Below the pieces are notes generated by a model. It did not search any database, was not told the origin of the DNA, and saw only the letters and a program-made list of their open reading frames with translations. The translations under genes were made by a program, and so were the position numbers. A DNA stretch of 5,419 nucleotides. Origin: an uncultured Actinomycetes bacterium (lineage in GTDB: Bacteria; Actinomycetota; Acidimicrobiia; Acidimicrobiales; Microtrichaceae). The DNA lies in contig CAJANQ010000546.1 of the NCBI GenBank assembly GCA_903941145.1, positions 1 to 5,419 of the forward strand, read 5' to 3'. Below, piece after piece: positions 1 to 4,506 of the stretch (position 1 is its first letter; every line of letters starts with the position of its first letter).

Positions 1-98
1 CCACCCCCCAGCAGCAACGTTCGGCAGACACGACTCTAGAGATGGTCCCGTGGTGCCCGCAACGACCCGACCGCGTCCCGCCAACTTCCCGATGGCCC

Positions 99-117
99 TA
101 CCGACAGTGTGTCGGTA
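99..117. promoter_or_regulatory. Perfect palindrome, candidate repressor operator
   Basis: The 19 bases TACCGACAGTGTGTCGGTA form a perfect 8+8 dyad around a 3-base centre. ACCGAC/GTCGGT half-sites of this size resemble operators of TetR-family and similar dimeric regulators in actinobacteria; that resemblance is general knowledge, not a match to a named regulator. The dyad lies about 90 bases before the protease start codon and overlaps a weak -10-like TACCAT (116-121), a place where a bound repressor could block RNA polymerase. It could instead be an RNA hairpin in a longer transcript. No regulator gene is visible in the window. Confidence 0.4.
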
Positions 118-128
118 CCATCGCGACA

Positions 129-156
129 GGCACCGTTGCTGGGGGGCAACGGTGCC
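129..156 (+). terminator. Strong stem-loop, terminator-like or 5' leader hairpin
   Basis: The arms GGCACCGTTGC (129-139) and GCAACGGTGCC (146-156) pair perfectly over 11 bp around the 6-base loop TGGGGG. No proper T-run follows; only CTTT appears at 165-168. It could end transcription from a plus-strand gene to the left of the window, or, if the protease promoter lies upstream, sit in the protease mRNA leader about 50 bases before the start codon. The stem is seen directly; the role is inferred. Confidence 0.4.
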
Positions 157-190
157 GCATCCGACTTTGGCCGGCCGGTCCGGGCGGTAC

Positions 191-196
191 AGGGAG
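191..196 (+). promoter_or_regulatory. Ribosome binding site deciding the protease start
   Basis: AGGGAG lies 10 bases before the ATG at 207 (GAGAG at 194-198 would give an 8-base spacing). Together with the export signal that begins at this ATG, it favours 207 over the in-frame ATG at 42, which has no comparable site and adds 55 residues of non-signal-like sequence. Confidence 0.6.
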
Positions 197-206
197 AGTC
201 ACGGCG

Positions 207-1400
207 ATGCGCACCACGTCACACACCTCGACACGTGCACGGACCGCGGTGGCGGGGCTCGTGCTCGCCATGGCCGCAGTTGCCGCCGCGTGCACCGCAG
301 CGCCCGGCACCGGGACCGGCACCACGCTGCCGCCCGTCCCGGCTCCCCCGACCATCACCGCATTCGTCGCCGTCGGCGCCCGCACCGAGGCACCCGTCAC
401 CAAGACGCTCATCTGGAACATCAGCGACCCCAACGGCGACGCCCTCACCTGCCGCGTCGACACCGACGGCGACGGCGAGGTCGACCGGACCATCACCAGC
501 TGCGACAACACCGACACCGTCAACGTGACCTACACCGGTGAGGGCCCGTGGTTCCCGACGGTCGAGGTCGACGACGTCGTCACCGGTTCGACGTCTGCCA
601 CCACCCAGGTCGACGTGACCCCCGGTCCGGCCGAGCCGTTCCAGATCACGCTCAGCCTCGCCCCGACGATGCAGCCCCAGTTCCGCGCCGCGTTCGAGGC
701 CGCTGCAGCCCGCTGGTCCCAGGTCCTGGTCGCAGGACTGTCGGACCACCAGCTCACGCTCCCCCAGGACTTCCTGGGCTGGGTCCCGGCGTTCGACGGC
801 TACGTCGACGACGTGCTCATCGCGGCGCGCGACTTCGACATCGACGGCACCGGCGGCACCCTCGGCCGGGCGGGCGCGCTGCTCACCCGTGAGACGGGCG
901 GCCAGGCGTACTTCGGCATCATGGAGTTCGACACGGCCGACCTGAGCCGACTGGCCACCTCGGGCCGGCTCCAGTCCGTGATCCTCCACGAGATGGGCCA
1001 CGTGCTCGGGATCGGCGCCGACTGGGCGCTCAAGGGGTTCATCGACGACCTGCTGACCGACCCCGCGTACAACGGCGCAGCGGGCGTCAGCGAGTGGCGG
1101 GCGATGGGCCGTTCGGGCAAGCCGCCGATCGAGAACTCCGGCGGGGCCGGTACGGCCATCGGCCACTGGCGCGAGTCGGTGTTCAACAACGAGCTGATGA
1201 CCGGGTACAGCGACTTCGACGAGCGACTCAGCCGGCTGACCGTCGCCGCGCTGGCCGACCAGGGCTACGGCGTGAACTTTGCGGCCGCCGACCCGTACAC
1301 GCTGCCTGGTGCCGCCTCCCGCGCCCCGTCGGCGCCCGAGGAGCACCAGCACACCGAGCGGGTCGCGCCGCTGCCGGGCAACCAGCTGCCGACCTCCTGA
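207..1400 (+). CDS. Exported leishmanolysin-like zinc metalloprotease
   Basis: A 397-residue predicted extracellular zinc endopeptidase of the metzincin, leishmanolysin-like (M8-type) group. Residues 1-28 are an export signal: an Arg-containing start, then a hydrophobic Ala/Val/Leu stretch ending AAA before Cys29. This is a plausible but weak lipobox, because Ala rather than Leu/Val sits at -3, so the protein may be lipid-anchored or simply secreted. Residues about 48-137 look like an Ig/PKD-type beta domain, with Cys82 and Cys99 as a possible disulfide and a DxDGDGxxD calcium-loop-like stretch at 85-93. Residues about 145-365 are the protease domain: HEMGHVLGIG at 261-270 supplies His261, Glu262 and His265; the third zinc ligand is probably His320 in GHWRE, distant as in leishmanolysins; Met331 in ELMTGY is the Met-turn. 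The catalytic set looks complete. The C-terminus (about 366-397) is Pro/Ala-rich and probably disordered. The gene stands alone and ends at a hairpin facing a convergent gene. Substrate unknown. Confidence 0.85.
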   Translation: MRTTSHTSTRARTAVAGLVLAMAAVAAACTAAPGTGTGTTLPPVPAPPTITAFVAVGARTEAPVTKTLIWNISDPNGDALTCRVDTDGDGEVDRTITSCDNTDTVNVTYTGEGPWFPTVEVDDVVTGSTSATTQVDVTPGPAEPFQITLSLAPTMQPQFRAAFEAAAARWSQVLVAGLSDHQLTLPQDFLGWVPAFDGYVDDVLIAARDFDIDGTGGTLGRAGALLTRETGGQAYFGIMEFDTADLSRLATSGRLQSVILHEMGHVLGIGADWALKGFIDDLLTDPAYNGAAGVSEWRAMGRSGKPPIENSGGAGTAIGHWRESVFNNELMTGYSDFDERLSRLTVAALADQGYGVNFAAADPYTLPGAASRAPSAPEEHQHTERVAPLPGNQLPTS

Positions 1401-1424
1401 CGGCTTCAGGCCCCTACGAACGCA

Positions 1425-1457
1425 ACGGGCCCGGGCGGATCATCCGCCCGGGCCCGT
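1425..1457. terminator. Bidirectional terminator between convergent genes
   Basis: A perfect inverted repeat, with arms at 1425-1438 and 1444-1457 (14 bp, nearly all G:C, loop ATCAT). It begins 25 bases after the protease stop and lies 62 bases beyond the stop of the minus-strand gene at 1519. No T-run follows on the plus strand, and only scattered T residues follow on the minus strand, so it is a terminator of the U-poor kind common in high-GC actinobacteria. Its place between convergent genes supports service to both. The remainder of 1401-1518 shows only a short 6-bp hairpin (1498-1513). Confidence 0.75.
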
Positions 1458-1518
1458 CCAGTTCAACGACGGCCTGCTCTAGGACGTCCAGCTCAGTGCC
1501 GGCCGGAGCCGGCCACCG

Positions 1519-1956
1519 TCACGGTGCGGCCGTGGTGGCCGGAGCCTCGGTGGTGGTCGTGGTCGGCGCCGCGGTCGTCGTCGGCGCAGCCGTCGTGGTC
1601 GGCCTGGCCGTCGTCGTGGTCGGCTTGGCCGTCGTCGTCGTCGAGGTGGTCGTGGTGGTCGACTCGGTGGTGGTCGACGACGTGGTCGTGGTGTCGGGGC
1701 CGTTCGAGCCGTTGCTGGCGACCAGCGCGATCACGGCCACGATGATGAGGGTGATCAGCACCGCGATCATCACGGCCGCCCAGGTCGGGACCTTCTGGGC
1801 CGGGGCATCGGCCGCGGCGGCGGTCGCCGCGGCGGGCGCAGCGGCCGGGGCCGGAGCCGGCACCTCGGCCTGCGGGGTGGCGGGCATGGCCACGGTGGGC
1901 TCACTGGTGGGTTCCGGGACCACGGGGTTCTGCGGGTCGGTCGGCTCGTCGGTCAC
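1519..1956 (-). CDS. Single-pass membrane protein with Thr-rich tail, unknown function
   Basis: A 145-residue protein of no recognised family. Residues 1-54 are Pro/Ala/Glu-rich and mildly acidic, likely disordered. Residues about 59-80 form one strongly hydrophobic membrane helix (WAAVMIAVLITLIIVAVIALVA). Residues 89-145 are a low-complexity tail with 33 Thr in 57 residues, in blocks such as TTTTAKP, TTTTARP and TTTAAP. By analogy with Thr/Pro-rich actinobacterial surface proteins, the tail may lie outside the cell and be O-glycosylated; this is inference. The start is GTG, fixed by TAGGAGG five bases upstream. The gene diverges from the DUF2207 gene and converges on the protease gene. It could be an envelope-spanning linker or stalk. 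The ORF is credible from its ribosome site and clean membrane helix, despite the low complexity. Confidence 0.75.
   Translation of the reverse strand: MTDEPTDPQNPVVPEPTSEPTVAMPATPQAEVPAPAPAAAPAAATAAAADAPAQKVPTWAAVMIAVLITLIIVAVIALVASNGSNGPDTTTTSSTTTESTTTTTSTTTTAKPTTTTARPTTTAAPTTTAAPTTTTTEAPATTAAP
1522..1692 (-). repeat. Low-complexity Thr-codon repeat tract
   Basis: Degenerate short repeats of the GTCGTGGTC kind on the plus strand (ACC/ACG Thr codons on the coding strand) encode residues 89-145 of the minus-strand membrane protein. The unit is irregular: TTTT-AKP, TTTT-ARP, TTT-AAP, TTT-AAP. Such tracts change length easily by slippage, so the length may differ between strains. Confidence 0.8.
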
Positions 1957-1961
1957 TTCTG

Positions 1962-1967
1962 CCTCCT
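1962..1967 (-). promoter_or_regulatory. Strong ribosome binding site for the Thr-rich protein gene
   Basis: On the minus strand AGGAGG precedes the GTG start at 1956 with a 5-base spacer (CAGAA). It is the best Shine-Dalgarno match in the window and supports both the reality of this small gene and its GTG start. Further upstream, TACCGT on the minus strand (2011-2006) fits the TANNNT -10 pattern, without a good -35 partner. Confidence 0.75.
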
Positions 1968-2078
1968 AGGGGGTGCGTGCCGGCTAGGTGCACGCGTCGG
2001 ACCCGACGGTAGTGGGTCGGTCACGACCGGCGACGCCTTGACGGTGGTCCGGCGCACCGGCCGCGGGCGCCCGGCACC

Positions 2079-2084
2079 TAGCCT
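2079..2084 (+). promoter_or_regulatory. Possible -10 element for a leaderless DUF2207 transcript
   Basis: TAGCCT fits the actinobacterial TANNNT -10 pattern and ends six bases before the GTG at 2091, so transcription could begin at or beside the start codon. No purine-rich ribosome site precedes this GTG, unlike the other complete genes here, which agrees with leaderless translation. No clear -35 was found at the usual spacing; TTGACG at 2038-2043 is too far upstream. The 134-base divergent region otherwise holds only short GC-rich inverted repeats around 2000-2030. Confidence 0.4.
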
Positions 2085-2090
2085 GAGCCC

Positions 2091-3839
2091 GTGAGCTCCA
2101 CACTGCGTCGCCGTCCGACCCGCGAACTGGCCGCGGCCTGGTTCGTCCGGGTGCTCGTGGTGGCCGCGACGTTGTCGGTGCTCTTCGTGCCGGCGCTCTC
2201 GGTCCTGGCCAAGCGGAGCACGCCCGACCCGTCCTCGATCACGTCCTACAAGGTCGGGATGGACCTGTCCAAGGACGGCACGCTGCGCAGCATCGAGCAG
2301 ATCGACGTCGACACCGGCTTCGACCGTCGTGGCATCTACCGGATCTTCGACACCGCGCCGCGCTCGGGGAACGGGCCCGAGCACCCGGTCAGCGAAGTGA
2401 GCGTGACCCGTGACGGCCAGGTCGAGCGCGCCGAGTTCGTGCCGTCGGCCAAGGGGACGGCCTCGCTGCGCATCGGCGACGCCGCCGTCACCCTCGTCCC
2501 GGGCCAGCACCAGTACGTCATCGGGTCGACCACCACCGACGTCCTCGAACAGGGCCAGGACGGCACCGTCGTGTGGTGGTGGAACGTCGTGGGCTCCGGC
2601 TGGCAGATGTCGATGGACGCCGTCGAGGTCGAGGTCGCCCTGCCTGCGGAACCCCAGGAGGTCGAGTGCGTCCAGGGCCGGCGCACCCCGTGCACCGCCC
2701 AGGTCGACGGCACGAAGGTGCGCCTGAGCACCGGCCCGCTCAAGCCGTACACGCCGGTCACGCTCCGGGCCACGTTCCCCAAGGGGGCGCTGCCCACCCC
2801 GCCTGGCCCGGCCCCGTCCGACTCGTCGAACACGTGGCTGTTCGCCGCACTGCTCGGCATCGTCGGGGTCGCCGTGTCGGTGCTGCTCTTGCGGGCGACC
2901 CGGGAGCGTGCGCCCGGCATGCCGGTGCTGTTCGAGCCGCCGGAGGGCATCTCCCCCGCGATGGCCGTGCGGGTCCTGGACGAGTCCGGCGGGCCGGACG
3001 ACCTGCAGGCGACCTTGTTCGACCTGGCCGAGCGCGGCGTGCTGCAGCTGACCCAGACCGACGACTCGTGGACCGTGGCGTGTGTCGCCGAGCCCCTGCA
3101 GGGTGCCCGGGGTCCCGGGGAGATGGACGTCCTGCACAAGCTCGAGGTCGACTCGCCGGGACTGCACTTCACGATCTCCAAGACCAAGACCTCCGGCGAG
3201 AAGATCACCAAGGCGAAGGCAGCGCTGGGCCACGGGCTCGACGCCGAGCAGCACCAGTTCCTCACCAAGTCCCCTGCCGGGACCGCGGCGCGTGCCGTGG
3301 GCTGGATCGCCACCGGCGGCGTCATCGCGATGGCCGGCGTCTACCACTTCGGTGGATCGGCCAGCCGCAACATCCCGCTGCTGATCGGGGCCGCGGTGCT
3401 GAGCCTCGGCCTGCTCGGCGTGATCATGGACCCGCGCACCCGGACCGTCCACAACGAGGCCGGCCGCGACGCCTGGTCGCGGGTCGGCGGCTTTGCCCGG
3501 TTCCTGTCGACCGACTCGTCCGAGTCCCGGTTCGACGCCGCCGCCCACCTGGACTGGTTCCCCCGCTACCTGCCGTGGGCGCTCGCCCTCGGGGTGAGCG
3601 AGGAGTGGGCCAGGCGCTACGAGGCGCAGGGCGTCTCGCTCGACAGCGCGGCCGTGCCCTACGTCTTCTGGTACGGCGCCGGCATCCACAGCTGGCACGA
3701 CCTGTCGATGTCCGACTCGTTCAACGCAGCGATCGGCGCCGCCTCGGCCACCTACGTGGCGTCACAGGCCGCGTCCGGAGGCGGGGGCGGGTTCTCCGGA
3801 GGTTCCGGGGGCGGCGGAGGCGGCGGCGGGTCCTGGTGA
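2091..3839 (+). CDS. DUF2207 (YciQ-like) predicted membrane protein
   Basis: A 582-residue membrane protein of the DUF2207 family, biochemical function unknown. In order: a basic start, then a hydrophobic helix at about 20-40 (signal anchor or signal peptide); an outer beta-rich domain at about 50-235, including the family-like GIYRIFD segment at 81-87 and Cys193/Cys201 as a possible disulfide; a Pro-rich linker; membrane helix 248-268; a cytoplasmic part whose ISPAMAVRVLDESGG..LQATLFDLAERGVLQL (288-320) resembles the winged-helix-like segment of the family; two more helices at about 402-420 and 428-446; a conserved stretch with GGFARFLSTD...FPRYLPWALALGVSEEWARRY (466-510); and a Gly-rich end (563-580) finishing SW. 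Order and length are as expected for the family. The GTG start at 2091 is the first in frame giving the N-terminal helix; no ribosome site is seen. LemA follows 74 bases later, a pairing known from many bacteria. Confidence 0.88.
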   Translation: MSSTLRRRPTRELAAAWFVRVLVVAATLSVLFVPALSVLAKRSTPDPSSITSYKVGMDLSKDGTLRSIEQIDVDTGFDRRGIYRIFDTAPRSGNGPEHPVSEVSVTRDGQVERAEFVPSAKGTASLRIGDAAVTLVPGQHQYVIGSTTTDVLEQGQDGTVVWWWNVVGSGWQMSMDAVEVEVALPAEPQEVECVQGRRTPCTAQVDGTKVRLSTGPLKPYTPVTLRATFPKGALPTPPGPAPSDSSNTWLFAALLGIVGVAVSVLLLRATRERAPGMPVLFEPPEGISPAMAVRVLDESGGPDDLQATLFDLAERGVLQLTQTDDSWTVACVAEPLQGARGPGEMDVLHKLEVDSPGLHFTISKTKTSGEKITKAKAALGHGLDAEQHQFLTKSPAGTAARAVGWIATGGVIAMAGVYHFGGSASRNIPLLIGAAVLSLGLLGVIMDPRTRTVHNEAGRDAWSRVGGFARFLSTDSSESRFDAAAHLDWFPRYLPWALALGVSEEWARRYEAQGVSLDSAAVPYVFWYGAGIHSWHDLSMSDSFNAAIGAASATYVASQAASGGGGGFSGGSGGGGGGGGSW

Positions 3840-3845
3840 ACTGCA

Positions 3846-3871
3846 GCCGTCGGCACCGGGTTGTCGACGGC
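3846..3871 (+). other. Intercistronic stem-loop between DUF2207 and lemA genes
   Basis: The arms GCCGTCGGCA (3846-3855) and TGTCGACGGC (3862-3871) pair over 10 bp, with one G:U, around a 6-base loop. It starts seven bases after the DUF2207 stop. No T-run follows and lemA has its own ribosome site downstream, so read-through is likely; the hairpin may weaken transcription into lemA or protect the upstream mRNA from 3' decay. Role inferred. Confidence 0.45.
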
Positions 3872-3902
3872 CCCGTGACCGCGTGACAGGCTGAGACCGA
3901 CA

Positions 3903-3908
3903 AGGGAG
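3903..3908 (+). promoter_or_regulatory. Ribosome binding site of lemA
   Basis: AGGGAG stands five bases before the ATG at 3914. It fixes that start, which is also where the conserved LemA membrane helix begins. Confidence 0.7.
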
Positions 3909-3913
3909 ACCAC

Positions 3914-4468
3914 ATGCTCATCGCCATCCTCATCGTCGTCCTGCTCGTCGTGGCCGTCGGGATGTTCGTCGTCACCGGCATCAACAAGCTCCGCCAGCAG
4001 CGTGTGAGCGTGGACGAGGCGCTGGCCGGCATTGACGTGCAGCTCACCCGTCGCGCCGAGCTGGTCCCCAACCTGGTCGAGACCGTCAAGGGGTACGCGT
4101 CCCACGAGAAAGGCGTGTTCGAGGCCGTCACGGCGGCACGGGCCGCGGCGCAGTCGGCCGGCAGCGTCGACCAGAAGGCGGCGGCCGACGGCCAGATGCG
4201 TCAGGCCCTGGCCAACCTGTTCGCCGTGGCCGAGGCCTACCCGGACCTGAAGGCGTCGACGAACTTCCAGCAGCTGCAGACCGAGCTGGCCCGCACCGAG
4301 GACCAGCTGGCCTTCGCCCGCCAGTACTACAACGACGCCTGCGCCACCCTGAACCGCACGATGGTCACGATCCCCTGGTCCCTGCTCGTCGGCGTCGCCG
4401 GGGTCGAGAAGGGCGTCTTCTACGAGGCCCCCGAGGCCAACCAGGCCCCGCCGAAGGTCGAGTTCTGA
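3914..4468 (+). CDS. lemA: LemA family membrane-anchored protein
   Basis: A 184-residue LemA family protein, of usual length. Residues 3-20 are the N-terminal membrane helix, directly after the start. The rest is a helical bundle carrying the family hallmarks: GIDVQLTRRAELVPNLVETVKGYASHE (39-65), LKASTNFQQLQTELARTEDQLAFARQYYNDA (112-142), the LNRTMVTIPWSLLVG stretch (146-160) and the closing GVFYEAPE (167-174). A short Pro-containing tail follows. The molecular role of LemA proteins is not established; the bundle is thought to stand on one side of the membrane as a binding or scaffold domain. The preceding DUF2207 gene on the same strand, 74 bases away, suggests the two products act together at the membrane, though a hairpin lies between them. 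The stop faces the end of a convergent gene 38 bases away. Confidence 0.92.
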   Translation: MLIAILIVVLLVVAVGMFVVTGINKLRQQRVSVDEALAGIDVQLTRRAELVPNLVETVKGYASHEKGVFEAVTAARAAAQSAGSVDQKAAADGQMRQALANLFAVAEAYPDLKASTNFQQLQTELARTEDQLAFARQYYNDACATLNRTMVTIPWSLLVGVAGVEKGVFYEAPEANQAPPKVEF

Positions 4469-4497
4469 CCGTCTGGTTCTGACGGGCGGTTCCTGAC
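4462..4497 (+). repeat. Three short direct repeats carrying TGA in all three frames
   Basis: GTTCTGAC at 4462-4469 and at 4476-4483, and GTTCCTGAC at 4489-4497, recur at 14 and 13 bases. The first contains the lemA stop codon; the TGA triplets of the three copies (4466, 4480, 4494) fall in three different frames, so read-through or frameshifting past lemA would stop at once. The repeats occupy most of the 38-base gap to the convergent gene. No strong terminator hairpin is seen there; CCGTC/GACGG (4469-4473/4481-4485) pairs over only 5 bp. Confidence 0.5.
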
Positions 4498-4506
4498 CGG
4501 CCCGAC

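Larger units (their letters stand above)
1..206. other. Upstream non-coding region of the protease gene
   Basis: No gene can be supported here. The protease reading frame is open back to an ATG at 42, but the extra residues are rich in Trp, Cys, Arg and Pro and do not resemble an export signal. In frame 1 the first 36 bases would encode a short tail ending in TAG at 37-39, which could be the end of a plus-strand gene lying to the left; twelve codons are too few to decide. The rest holds two inverted repeats (99-117 and 129-156) and a ribosome binding site near 191. No clear -35/-10 pair was found; a TACCAT hexamer at 116-121 fits the TANNNT -10 pattern but lacks a good -35 partner. Confidence 0.6.

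Noticed and set aside
42..206. Protease start at the in-frame ATG at 42
   Set aside because: It adds 55 residues with no signal-like character and crosses both inverted repeats; the ATG at 207 has a ribosome site and begins an export signal.
219..1352. Long open frame on the minus strand opposite the protease
   Set aside because: The product is Arg/Gly/Val-rich without domain features; it is an antisense shadow of a high-GC gene whose plus-strand product has a clear protease motif.
1514..1526. Palindrome CACCGTCACGGTG centred on the stop codon of the Thr-rich protein gene
   Set aside because: A one-base centre leaves no usable loop, and it is partly built from Thr and stop codons; no reason to call it functional.
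1522..1692. Repeat tract as a CRISPR or structured satellite
   Set aside because: Units are short, irregular and keep a Thr-rich reading frame; there are no unique spacers.
2003..2020. CCGAC...GTCGG as a second copy of the operator at 99-117
   Set aside because: The half-sites are shorter and the spacer is 8 bases rather than 5, so the geometry differs; several such short inverted repeats are expected in GC-rich spacer.
1953..3698. 581-residue open frame on the minus strand opposite DUF2207
   Set aside because: Low-complexity Arg/Gly/Asp/His-rich translation with no motif; the plus strand encodes a recognisable family.
2573..3886. 437-residue plus-strand frame inside and past DUF2207
   Set aside because: Arg-rich off-frame translation of the same DNA; no start signal and no domain.
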